27,084 nucleotides of DNA from NCBI GenBank assembly GCA_038212215.1, contig JBBQUT010000046.1, forward strand, positions 1 to 27,084. The letters run 5' to 3'. How positions within the stretch are numbered: position 1 is the stretch's first letter; the number at the start of each line of letters is the position of its first letter. The position numbers and the translations under genes are program-made. This DNA is from JALZAI01 sp038212215 (GTDB lineage Bacteria; Actinomycetota; Actinomycetes; Mycobacteriales; Jatrophihabitantaceae). Under the pieces are notes generated by a model that was given only the letters and a program-made list of their open reading frames with translations, searched no databases and was not told where the DNA came from. Below are positions 17,801-24,871 of the stretch, piece after piece.

Positions 17801-18272
17801 TGCCACAGTCCGGTTCCAGGGCTGCGCTCCGGTTCACCTGGTGGCTGGTACCCACCGCCTGGACTCACAGCCCGGCGTTGCGGGTCTCGTGGACCGGGTC
17901 GAGCTCGCCACGGGATCGTCGGCGGGGCCCGCGCCCAACCAACGGCGCGGGACGGTACGCGTCCTCTCCGAGACCCCGACCAGCCTCCGGGTCCGGGTCG
18001 ACGCGCCGGACGGCGGATACCTGATCACGGGGCAGTCCTTCACCACCGACTGGCACGCCTCGGCGAACGGGCACGATCTCGGGTCGCCGCAAGCGCTCGA
18101 CACACTCACCGGATGGCGGCTTCCCAGGCCGGGTGTCTTCGAGGTCGTCGTGTCGTACCGGCCGCAGCGCCTGTGGAACGCCGCACTCGCCGTGACGGGC
18201 GGTACGGCGGCGCTCTGCCTTTGGCTCGTGCTGCGGCGTCCGCGTGAGCGCGCAGCGAAGAACACGGCATGA
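14868..18272 (+). CDS. AftD-like (DUF3367) membrane arabinofuranosyltransferase homologue
   Basis: The largest protein here (1134 residues) has an N-terminal GT-C membrane region (about 35-460) with the acidic loop motif ADARFEQYW soon after the first helix. A large exported region follows, and a last helix near the C-terminus is followed by RRPRERAAKNTA. A discoidin/CBM32-like module is clear at about 740-850 (YQTWVRPSNAFDGDPDTAWL, then GEWVRVDFKRPVRLDHVDIS). This order matches AftD, the essential mycobacterial alpha-1,3-arabinofuranosyltransferase with carbohydrate-binding modules, though at 1134 residues it is shorter than mycobacterial AftD. It would use decaprenyl-phosphate arabinose or a similar donor outside the membrane. 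The GTG at 14868 is chosen because the decayed GT4 ends just before it. Its stop overlaps the next start (ATGA). Sugar specificity is inferred. Confidence 0.85.
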   Translation: MVETELGLRHEEHQPDGADPRADAHGHDPSEHARVGVAGAILAVAAAVAVLTNSPGWYVADARFEQYWAPGQFLARHQWMWDGVRGLGRPAPFFSPVVGSFLFLLHELGASPALSERALHGTYLLIAGLGMVQVMRLFRPHVGPEHVLAALVFMFSPYTTQFLLPSGLFLHYALSPWLLSAFVLGVRGPDRWRWAAVFALAVFAVGGLNTPALAYAALPLLPALLYLAIVERSLHWRAVASWVSRAALLTLLISAATLVYVRSNIAAVAENLATTELSTIVNRFSSWSETWRGLGNWLTYLRISTGPFRPEAGAYFSETWVIVATYIVPVVALAALWQSRWRPRLFFAAIAVLSLIVMVGLYPVNHLTPAGRLLRTAYDHSLLLRSFRNTYKAGSGLGIGIAGLFAIAIADATRWLGSASFRWIRPVCFGLAALVIGVASFPFWTGQLYSRADRVKQVPGYWHTALDWLDARPEDGRVLVLPGSTRTRYRWGYVGDDIFDALLARPHLVRQSLSQGTAEAANLLVALDDAALSHSYTAGSIGPIARRLGVRWVLIRNDIAWETSNWPRPSDLAGVRADPGLQRVASFGRRGENVTNPLDRSATALGEAELPPVEVYRVRDDRSPVQLRASLPPLLVSGDGAAWPRLANDGTLNTVGPVRYTAALSGAELRSLVAHHAPIVITDTNRRRVTQVTTSRNVISHTLAVGERLQREPRGLFHRAGSETVATFPDARRITASRYGSPFAPYQTWVRPSNAFDGDPDTAWLVGGLGVTGEWVRVDFKRPVRLDHVDISRAATGARRVTRATLRFSNGTEVPAAFHGTTETKRFPARTTRSLEVRIDAVRGVGLDPVGFSDISVPTLDLAETIALPTDLALAAAHDRQFARELASAPVRFSFERLTGAGQADAEIVLRRRFETNGSRTYELNGTLKLSAATPARVVESIRAGALDAGACADNLFKVDGTSVPVRMEEPGDGLLGRATVRFQGCAPVHLVAGTHRLDSQPGVAGLVDRVELATGSSAGPAPNQRRGTVRVLSETPTSLRVRVDAPDGGYLITGQSFTTDWHASANGHDLGSPQALDTLTGWRLPRPGVFEVVVSYRPQRLWNAALAVTGGTAALCLWLVLRRPRERAAKNTA
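14903..14938. repeat. 12-bp inverted repeat near the AftD-like start codon
   Basis: GCATCAGCCCGA (14903-14914) and TCGGGCTGATGC (14927-14938) are perfectly complementary with a 12-base loop. The hairpin begins 35 bases after the GTG start, inside a polar N-terminal segment (HQPDGADPRADAH). It may affect translation, or indicate that the true start lies further downstream, before the first helix. Confidence 0.7.
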
Positions 18273-18895
18273 CCATGGTTTCCACAGAGCGCCGCGGCGG
18301 GGCCCGAGCTGTGTCCGTCCGGACGCTGCGGGCGTCGGTCGCGCGTGCTGTGGTGCTCGCCGCAATCGGCTATCTGATCGCGGGTTCGAGAGGCGCTGTC
18401 ATCGCCGGCCTCGCGACTCTGATCGGCGCGTTCGAGCCGCGCCTCGTGGCGCTCTATGCGCTGGTTGGAGTCGTACTGACGGGCCTGCTGACGGTCATCG
18501 ATGATCCGCTGCAAGTCGACACTGGGCCCTTCGACCACCTGCCGGCGGCGGCGTTCGTCGGTCGGCTCGCGGCGCCCCTTTTCCTCGCGGCGGTCGTCGG
18601 CTTGTGGGCCGACGAGCGAAGTCGTTCGCCCGCCCCGGATCCGATGCCGGCCGCCGCTGCTTCGGTGGGTCCGACGCTCCGGTCTGGATGGTCTGGGCGT
18701 TTCGTGCCGGTCGCCGTCTTCTGTCTCGGTGCCGCGCTCGTCTTGAACGTCTCGGGCGATGGTTCGCTCCGCTGGGTCACGGCAGCCCTCGCAGGGATCG
18801 TACTCGTCGTGGGAATGTTGGCCGGTCACGAGCGCCGCACTCGGCGTGCTTCGTCGCCGAGTGCTGTCGGTGAGTCGGACCCATCGCCGCGTTAG
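18269..18895 (+). CDS. Small multi-spanning membrane protein coupled to the AftD-like gene
   Basis: The protein (208 residues) has about five or six hydrophobic segments (near 25-60, 62-82, 94-113, 143-160 and 166-185) and charged, Ser/Pro-rich ends. No family was recognised. The ATG overlaps the TGA of the AftD-like gene by four bases (ATGA), so the two are very likely translated together and may act as a complex. Possible roles include assisting the transferase or moving its lipid donor, but this is inference from position only. About 120 bp without features separates it from the methyltransferase at 19016. Confidence 0.75.
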   Translation: MTMVSTERRGGARAVSVRTLRASVARAVVLAAIGYLIAGSRGAVIAGLATLIGAFEPRLVALYALVGVVLTGLLTVIDDPLQVDTGPFDHLPAAAFVGRLAAPLFLAAVVGLWADERSRSPAPDPMPAAAASVGPTLRSGWSGRFVPVAVFCLGAALVLNVSGDGSLRWVTAALAGIVLVVGMLAGHERRTRRASSPSAVGESDPSPR

Positions 18896-19015
18896 CCGAG
18901 CAGCCGGGCACCGGATGGCTCTCCGCCGCAGCAGGATCCGATCGCCGCGCTTCGGATCGCAGAGGGGAGCGCGGGATCGCCTTCTTGCGTCCGACGGTGT
19001 AACTTCACCGATCTG

Positions 19016-19756
19016 GTGAGGGACGAGTTTGAGCGCACGCTCGCAGACATCGCCGACATCGAGGGATGGCTTCGGCCAGAGCAGGCGCGGGCGCTCTGGT
19101 CGGCAGCGTCAAAGGTTCGCGGACCGGGGCGAATTGTGGAGATCGGCAGTTATCGGGGCCGATCGACTGTGGTTCTGGCGCGCGCCATACACCCGGATGT
19201 GGAGTTCGTCGCGATCGATCCGCACGCTGGCAACGACCGCGGACCGGGGCAGTGGGATGGGGAAGCCGAGGAGGGGGGCGCCGATCAGCGCTCCTTCCGG
19301 GCGAACCTGGATCGAACGGGTGTCGCTGAGCGCATCCGGTACGTGCGCGCTCGATCGCAGGACGCCCTGGACGACGTCACGGGACCCATCGACTTGCTCT
19401 ACATCGACGGTGCGCATCGGTATCGAGTCGTGGTCGGTGACCTCGCGGGATGGGGTAGCCGTGTGCGCCCCGGGGGCACACTCATGATCCATGATGCGTT
19501 CAACTCGGTCGGAGTTACGTCGGCACTGATGCGGCGAATGCTGCTCTCACCCGAATTCCGATATGTCCGCCGCTGCCAGTCGCTCGCCGAGTACCGACGT
19601 GAACCTGTGGGAGGAATCGCTCAACTTCGCAACGTCGCTCGGCAGTTGGCTGTGTTCCCATGGTTTCTTCGGAACGTCGCGATCAGAACTCTGAACGCCG
19701 TTGGCCTCGGTGGGGTGACGCGATTGCTTGGTTATCAGGGCGACGGCACGTACTAG
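19016..19756 (+). CDS. Class I SAM methyltransferase (Methyltransf_24 type)
   Basis: This 246-residue protein has the SAM-binding motif IVEIGSYRGRSTVVLA (40-55), an acidic strand end in FVAIDPHAG (about 64-72), DLLYIDGAHRY (126-136) and GGTLMIHDAF (153-162). This order is that of Methyltransf_24, which includes methyltransferases and relatives of cephalosporin hydroxylase found in sugar and glycan clusters. A GTG start at 19016 precedes a helical N-terminus; no clear ribosome site is visible, so the start is tentative. It converges on the sulfotransferase gene (170-bp gap). A truncated paralogue lies at 2941-3322. The likely role is methylation of a sugar in the locus glycan; the substrate is unknown. 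Confidence 0.87.
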   Translation: MRDEFERTLADIADIEGWLRPEQARALWSAASKVRGPGRIVEIGSYRGRSTVVLARAIHPDVEFVAIDPHAGNDRGPGQWDGEAEEGGADQRSFRANLDRTGVAERIRYVRARSQDALDDVTGPIDLLYIDGAHRYRVVVGDLAGWGSRVRPGGTLMIHDAFNSVGVTSALMRRMLLSPEFRYVRRCQSLAEYRREPVGGIAQLRNVARQLAVFPWFLRNVAIRTLNAVGLGGVTRLLGYQGDGTY

Positions 19757-19926
19757 TTGGTCGCGACGCCGCGTCCGTGGTCCTGCTCATTGGACGGCAC
19801 CTGCTCGGAATCTGCCCGTCTGCTCATTGAATAGGTGGCCGCACGATGAAGCCGGTCGCACCGCGAGTTCAGTCGAGGTCCGCAATGAGTGCCTCCGGGT
19901 CTGCTCACTTCGACACGAAGAGGTGC

Positions 19927-20937
19927 TCAGATCTCCCGCCCGGACGGGAGCATCGGTCGAGGTCTCGGCAGTTGTCCGGCCCGAAGGGGGTACCCGTAGC
20001 GAAGCATGAGTGGCCAGGTCATTGCGGTAGTGACCGCCTGCCGCCATGCCGGCATTTCAGCGCGCCATGCGGCGTCGGGTGCGATCGGAATCAGGCCGCG
20101 CTCGAACCGGGTGGGGTTCCCCCACGCGCTGTGGGTCGGTCGAACGGACACAGATCCGTCGGCGAACAGCGGGCTGATGTCGAAGTCCTCCCCAACGAAG
20201 TCGCCGACGCTCTTGAGTGTCTCGATCGGGCGGGCAACAAAGTCCTCGTATCGGAGCCTCATATATCGGTCGGGTGATCGGCTCCAGAACACCTCGGCAG
20301 CCGTGTTCGAGACATCGAAGTACAGGGGGCTCGTCACCGCCGCGCGGCGCCGCATGAAACTTCCCGGGCCGAAGCCCAACTCTTCCCGCTTGCGCCGCCA
20401 CGAGAAGGCGATCGCGCGGGGATCGCGCACGAGGTGCAGGAAGTAGAGGTCGAGCGCCGGCCGCGATCGCAGGATGTACGAGTAGTGAGGCTCTTTGGAC
20501 GAATCGACGATGATCCGACTGCCGGTAACCGTCTGTATCGACCGGTAGAGCTGCTCGACAGTTTCGGGGAACGGTCCCAGCCGGCGCATGAACCGCCGGC
20601 GGATCCCCTTGGTGAGCATGAGCGGCAGATGGATGGAGTTGAAACGCTTCCTGAGTCGCACCATGTCCGCAGCGTCGACCTGATCGAACCCCCCGAAAGC
20701 GTCGGCGAAGATGGCCTGCCACACCGGGCAGTGCACGAGCTGGTTCCCGCAGCTGCAGCGGCCGCCTTCGGATATCCCGTGCTTCCACACGAAGGCGAGC
20801 TCGCCGCCGTTGAACACCCCGGCGAGCTGCCCGAGGACTCGTTCGATCAGGGTGCTCCCCGTGCGTCCGGTACCTCCGATGTAGAGGATCTTCACGGGCG
20901 CGTAGTCCGAGGCAGCACGTGGCGCGGAGCTCGACAT
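19927..20937 (-). CDS. PAPS-dependent sulfotransferase
   Basis: The cytoplasmic enzyme (336 residues) would transfer sulfate from PAPS to a glycan, glycolipid or similar acceptor. The P-loop that binds the 5'-phosphosulfate is ILYIGGTGRTGSTLIER (17-33). The 3'-phosphate-binding block is HLVRDPRAIAFSWRRK (168-183), preceded by IIVDSSKEP (142-150). GGRCSCGNQLVHCPVW (58-73), with its paired cysteines, is typical of a bacterial subgroup, and YMRLRYEDFVARP (225-237) is well kept. The ATG at 20937 is chosen because it overlaps the TGA of the upstream FkbM frame by one base (TGATG) and lies just before the P-loop; a longer frame from 21048 is not family-like. A truncated copy is at 2576-2940. Confidence 0.93.
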   Translation of the reverse strand: MSSSAPRAASDYAPVKILYIGGTGRTGSTLIERVLGQLAGVFNGGELAFVWKHGISEGGRCSCGNQLVHCPVWQAIFADAFGGFDQVDAADMVRLRKRFNSIHLPLMLTKGIRRRFMRRLGPFPETVEQLYRSIQTVTGSRIIVDSSKEPHYSYILRSRPALDLYFLHLVRDPRAIAFSWRRKREELGFGPGSFMRRRAAVTSPLYFDVSNTAAEVFWSRSPDRYMRLRYEDFVARPIETLKSVGDFVGEDFDISPLFADGSVSVRPTHSAWGNPTRFERGLIPIAPDAAWRAEMPAWRQAVTTAMTWPLMLRYGYPLRAGQLPRPRPMLPSGREI

Positions 20938-21526
20938 CACTCGGCGCGTGGCTCGAAGACGAAGTTGTTGATGTATTGCAGGCTCCGGGGGTCGTGGGCG
21001 ACCTGTCGCTGGTCGCGCTCGACGTCGAAGGTCGAGATTGGAGCCCAACTGCGGTTGCGGCGGACCTTGCCCCGGTATCCCTGCGCCTCGAGCCAGCTGA
21101 ACAGTCCCTCAATTGGCTCATCGTGGAACATCTGCTCGATCTCGACGAGGATCACCGGCCGGCACCGAGCGATCGTGTTCTTCGCGCCGGCAAGTGCCTC
21201 GCGCTCGTGTGTCCCTCGACGTCGATCTTGATGAACCCGACGTCGGTCAACTCGTAGGAGTCGAGCGTGTGCAGCGCGACGGTGACGGGATTCGCGCCGG
21301 CCTTGCGGGGGTTAGGTTCGAACGCCCAGACGCTCGCGGCCCGACGCGTCAACCAGTACGTCCACGGACCCCACCACGCACCAATGTTCACGGCGGTGCA
21401 CCCCCTTCGCACGAGGTCGTCGACGAAGAGCAGCCGCTGCTCCGAACGCAACCGGAACGACGCCGCGATGCTGCGGTAGAGCGGTGGGTCGGGCATCGAC
21501 CCCGCGATGCGGCTCACGAGCTTCAT
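20937..21526 (-). pseudogene. FkbM-family methyltransferase, frameshifted and internally deleted
   Basis: The gene starts at an ATG at 21526 with GGAGAG just upstream. It encodes LVRRGCTAVNIGAWWGPWTYWL (SAM-binding region, quoted from its core), VWAFEPNP, TLDSYEL and FIKIDVEGH, the FkbM hallmarks. Only about a dozen residues separate FEPNP from TLDSYEL, whereas the family normally has about fifty or more, so a central block is deleted in frame. After EGH an extra AC (GTGTGT at 21207-21212 on the plus strand) shifts the frame and leads to an early stop. The remainder (EREALAGAKNTIARCRPVIL, then VEIEQMFHDEP to VFEPRAE) is read in the second frame and ends overlapping the sulfotransferase start. 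It is probably inactive, though the dinucleotide insertion could be a sequencing error. Confidence 0.82.
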
Positions 21527-21585
21527 GTGCTCTCCGACCTCCAACCGGCCGAGCAAGCGCAAGTCGCGCAGCCTACAGTCGGATG

Positions 21586-21680
21586 CGAAATTCCACCCTT
21601 CAGGATCGCGCGCGCCGCGTCACCCGCACCGACTTGGTGCGGCTCTTCGTGCGGGAACGGCGAGATCCCGGCGCGATCAA
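21586..21680 (+). pseudogene. Methyltransferase 5' remnant (family of 4943-5722), antisense to the flippase tail
   Basis: On the plus strand an ATG at 21586 opens a short frame in which TRTDLVRLFVRERRDPGAI aligns with SKRELFRLFLSERKDPEPF near the N-terminus of the methyltransferase at 4943-5722. The match stops after about 20 residues and there is no SAM-binding domain. The same DNA read on the minus strand supplies the last 25 or so residues of the flippase (RRSRTKSRTKSVRVTRRARS). The match is short, so this call is less certain than the other remnants. Confidence 0.5.
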
Positions 21681-22997
21681 CCCGAGACCCATCGCAGGTT
21701 CGACCCCGGTCGCGAGTACTGGGCTGTCGATTTGCCTCCGACGGCGATATGGGGCCACCCAGAGCGCGACGGCAATCGTTGCGGCGGTGATGTTCCCGAC
21801 GATCCACGCGACACCCACCCCCTTGAGTGGATCGTTGCCCGCAAGCAGCGCGGCTGGTATGAGCGTTGCGGCGGCAAACGTCATGCTCACCACGATGACT
21901 GACAAGGCGTCTTCACGGATGCGAGCCAGGTTCAGACACGTTGAGGTCGCCGCCCACGCAATTGTCGCCACCATGAGCGTTGGAACCAACGACTCGGCGC
22001 GCTGGTAGCCATCTCCGTAGATCAGTGGCACGAGACTCGAACCTGCGTATGCTACCAAGGTGCTGACCACCGTGAATCCCAACGCGAGCATCAGCGCGAC
22101 TCGAGCTTGCGCTTGAATCGAGGCATTTCCCTTGCCGCCTTCGGCGAGGAGCGCCTGGCCGAGCATCTGGGTCACGACGAAGACAACCGCCATGACGCTC
22201 CAAGAGACGTAGAACACCGCGTTCGTCTTGGGGTCCACGCGCAATAAGACGATCACCGGCACCACGAAGTACGGAGCCTGCACGGCGAGCTGCCCGAGAT
22301 AGTTGACGGTGGCATACCGGATCGCGGCACCGGTCTGGCGGGGCAACGGGCGCAGTGAATTGAACGCTTGACCCCGGAGCACCGCCAGGCCGACCAGCCC
22401 GGAGACCGCTTGCGACCCAGCGATCAACAGGAACAACCACATCGCTGAGTCGCTCGTCGGCTGGAGCCACAGGAATGGAACTCTGACCAGCGCAACGAGT
22501 GCCGCGCGCACTAGGACCCAACCCCACCGGCGGAGCACCATCAGTCGCACATCGATCAATGCGGTTTGCGACATGCCGATGACGATCGCGCAGAAGATCA
22601 CGACACCGAGCGGCGCGCCCCATTCGTTGAGTGGTGCTGTGACCGAATCCGGGGCCAGCGCGAAGAACACACCGCAACCGATCACGGAGCTGACGCCCGT
22701 GTAGAGCAGGGCCCAGCTGAAGATGGTGGCGGACTGAGTTGAGGCGTCCCGTGCATAGCGCGAGACGGCAACCGGCAGGCCCATGTTGGTTGCGTAGCCG
22801 AGGAAGAGCGCCAAGGTGAAGAGCGCGGATGCGCGTCCGACACTCTCCGTGGCGGTGACGTGGGCAGCGATGACCCAGAAGAGAAACCCCCCTCCGGCCG
22901 CAACGGCGGTTGCGGCGACGAGCCACACCGATCCGCGTACGAGGTGCTGATGGTGCGATGCAGCCCACCGGCCCCGAACCGTCTTCAGCGTATCCAC
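21600..22997 (-). CDS. Wzx-like polysaccharide flippase (MOP/MATE-type exporter)
   Basis: The membrane protein (465 residues) has about 12-14 hydrophobic segments. It begins with a basic stretch and HLVRGSVWLVAATAVAAGGG, then FWVIAAHVTATESVGRASAL, GLPVAVSRYARD and a late SSLVPLIYGDGYQRAESLVP. This layout is typical of Wzx/RfbX-type flippases, which move polyprenyl-diphosphate-linked oligosaccharides to the outer face. The GTG at 22997 is preferred to one at 23036 because GGAG lies five bases before it. The C-terminal Arg/Ser-rich tail is read from DNA that looks like the antisense of a methyltransferase remnant, so the original C-terminus may be altered. It heads a minus-strand run with the FkbM pseudogene and the sulfotransferase. 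Confidence 0.88.
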   Translation of the reverse strand: MDTLKTVRGRWAASHHQHLVRGSVWLVAATAVAAGGGFLFWVIAAHVTATESVGRASALFTLALFLGYATNMGLPVAVSRYARDASTQSATIFSWALLYTGVSSVIGCGVFFALAPDSVTAPLNEWGAPLGVVIFCAIVIGMSQTALIDVRLMVLRRWGWVLVRAALVALVRVPFLWLQPTSDSAMWLFLLIAGSQAVSGLVGLAVLRGQAFNSLRPLPRQTGAAIRYATVNYLGQLAVQAPYFVVPVIVLLRVDPKTNAVFYVSWSVMAVVFVVTQMLGQALLAEGGKGNASIQAQARVALMLALGFTVVSTLVAYAGSSLVPLIYGDGYQRAESLVPTLMVATIAWAATSTCLNLARIREDALSVIVVSMTFAAATLIPAALLAGNDPLKGVGVAWIVGNITAATIAVALWVAPYRRRRQIDSPVLATGVEPAMGLGLIAPGSRRSRTKSRTKSVRVTRRARS

Positions 22998-23039
22998 CAG
23001 CCCTCCACGGCGTACCGTGACCAGACCGAGGAACACTAA

Positions 23040-23510
23040 CAGTCACGGCGAATCGTGAGATCGTGCGCGCTGAACGCGCCCGCGTCGGCCGGGAGCTGAA
23101 CCAGCCCGTTCTCAGTTGAGCCCGCGGCGCTCAGGCCACGCATCCATCCGTACGCTGCCGGGCGCGCCCATCGCGTTGGTCCCGACCGCTCCAACGTCGC
23201 GACGGGTTCGACATAGCTGTCGGGGAACAGCCCCCTGCCGGACTCGGTGACCACGGGCGCCTTCCATACTTCGACGACCCAAAGACGGCACCCTGCGCGG
23301 AGCTTGGGCCCTAGGCCCCAGACCCCCGTGTGGAACGGGGATGCGCGGAGTCACAACGAGATCTAGGTTCAGCAACGACTCAGCACCGATCGCGGGCCCC
23401 AATACAACGAGGCCGCCGACGAGGCCGAGGACCCACGGTGTCAGTCGTTCGAGCTGCTCCGACCACCGGCTGGGGGTGGGCAAGGATGCAGCGTCGGAGT
23501 TGCCGGTCAT
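23040..23510 (-). pseudogene. GT-C-like gene remnant with large internal deletion (paralogue of 12432-14381)
   Basis: From an ATG at 23510 the frame encodes WVLGLVGGLVVLGPAIGAES and LLNLDLVVTPRIPVPH, matching the N-terminus of the protein at 12432-14381. An extra base in a five-C run (23323-23327, plus strand) shifts the frame; the next frame continues with GVWGLGPKLRAG. It then jumps to the C-terminal region: LWVVEVWKAPVVTESG and TRWARPAAYGWMRGLSAAG match LWRVRAWRGPVLDDTG and TWFRPAAYGWMRGWEPAHA. Roughly residues 75-555 of the intact protein are missing and the last helix is lost before the TAG-side end. It lies divergent to the intact GT4 gene, mirroring the arrangement at 12432-14845. Confidence 0.87.
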
Positions 23511-23587
23511 CCGGTCACGTCCGTCGATGGGGCGCATGGGCTCGATTTCGGCAATCTCGGATTTGCAGCGCGCAGGCGGAACGGTGC

Positions 23588-24871
23588 ATGCTGCCGCGGT
23601 TGGCCAACTGCGGGCGGTTGGACAGCGGGGAACCACGGGTTGGGGGGGCAGCGTTGCATCCAGAGGCCTCGGATCGGGCGCGCCTGGCGCACAACACGTC
23701 GGCCGGCGGGCAGATCCGGCTCGTCACTTCGGAGGCTCCGCGGCCTGAGTCACCACCGCGGGTCTTGCTCATCGCCTCCGAGCAGCCACCATCGGCGACC
23801 GGGGTGGCACAGACCGTCGGCCGCCTTGCCTCAGGGTTGCGCAAACGCGGCTACGAGGTCGACACGCTCTCCGGCGCCGACAGCCGGTACCTAGTGCTCG
23901 GCGAGTTCCGCGTCAGCGGCCTCGTTGCGCGTTGGCCGCAGGTCGCGCGTGTTCTCGACTCCTACGACGTCGTCAACATTCACGGACCATGCCCCACGAT
24001 CAGCGACGTGTATTTGCTGTTGATGCGCACCTTCAGGCGCGCTCAGCGGCCGGCCGTCGTGTACACGCATCACTTCACGATCGACTTGGGCGGGTGGCGC
24101 TTCCCGGGGTGGGTATACGACAAGCTTGCGCAGCGGCTGGGTCGGCTCGCCGATCGCGTGCTGGTGACGACCCACGCGTACCGGCGGCGCCTGCGGAGCA
24201 GGCACGGACCGCAGCCGATCGTTGTTCCCTGGGGTGTGGACCATTCCCGCTTTGCCGGATCGCGTCACGACAGCTATGACGCCAGCCGTCCACTCCGGGT
24301 GCTCTTCGTCGGTCAGTTCCGGCCGTACAAGGGCATTCCGAACTTGGTCGAGGCGGTGCGGAGTGACGATCGCCTCGAGCTGAGCATCGTCGGGTCGGGG
24401 CCGCTCGAGCCGCGGCTGCGCATGCTCACGGCTGACATTGCGAACGTGAGGTTGTTGGGCAAGCTCGACGAGCCGGCGTTGCGAGAGGCGTACCTCTCCC
24501 ACGATGTTGTCGCCTTGCCATCGACGACCTTGCTCGAGGCATTCGGACTGGTGCTCTTGGAAGGAATGGCTTCGGGTTGCGTCCCGGTCGCGACGTCGTT
24601 GCCAGGTCTCGCTGAAGTCGCAGGGCCGAGCGGAATCGTGGTTCCACCTGGCGATGTGGGCGCCTTGCATGATGCACTCGCGAAGCTCGCAGCAGATCCG
24701 GAGCTCGTCGCCACGCTTCAGAAGCGATCCCGGGCGCGTGCTGCGGAGTTCGCGTGGGAGGTCACGCTCGAAGGCTACGAGGACGCGTTCGAAGCTGTGC
24801 GTAGCGGAATTCGGCGCCGGGCCGCTTCGCACGCCACCGGCGCTGTCGACCCGGGCTGGAGCGAGACGTGA
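23588..24871 (+). CDS. GT4-family (GT-B fold) glycosyltransferase
   Basis: The cytoplasmic or membrane-associated enzyme (up to 427 residues) has an N-terminal Rossmann domain starting at RVLLIASEQPPSATGVAQTV, where the glycine-rich donor or acceptor loop lies, and VVNIHGPCPT and VVYTHHFTIDL. The C-terminal domain has LRVLFVGQFRPYKGIPNLVE (about 238-257), GSGPLEPRL, and EAFGLVLLEGMASG (317-330) with the E-x7-E signature of GT4 retaining transferases. It would add a hexose from a nucleotide sugar to a lipid-linked glycan. The ATG at 23588 is tentative: the family domain begins about 60 residues later, and a TTG near 23665 could be used. Its TGA overlaps the next GTG by four bases (GTGA). A remnant of a second copy is at 14560-14845. 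Confidence 0.9.
   Translation: MLPRLANCGRLDSGEPRVGGAALHPEASDRARLAHNTSAGGQIRLVTSEAPRPESPPRVLLIASEQPPSATGVAQTVGRLASGLRKRGYEVDTLSGADSRYLVLGEFRVSGLVARWPQVARVLDSYDVVNIHGPCPTISDVYLLLMRTFRRAQRPAVVYTHHFTIDLGGWRFPGWVYDKLAQRLGRLADRVLVTTHAYRRRLRSRHGPQPIVVPWGVDHSRFAGSRHDSYDASRPLRVLFVGQFRPYKGIPNLVEAVRSDDRLELSIVGSGPLEPRLRMLTADIANVRLLGKLDEPALREAYLSHDVVALPSTTLLEAFGLVLLEGMASGCVPVATSLPGLAEVAGPSGIVVPPGDVGALHDALAKLAADPELVATLQKRSRARAAEFAWEVTLEGYEDAFEAVRSGIRRRAASHATGAVDPGWSET

Noticed and set aside
17834..18829. 331-codon minus-strand frame across the AftD-like gene end
   Set aside because: Arg/Asp-rich antisense shadow spanning two coupled genes on the other strand.
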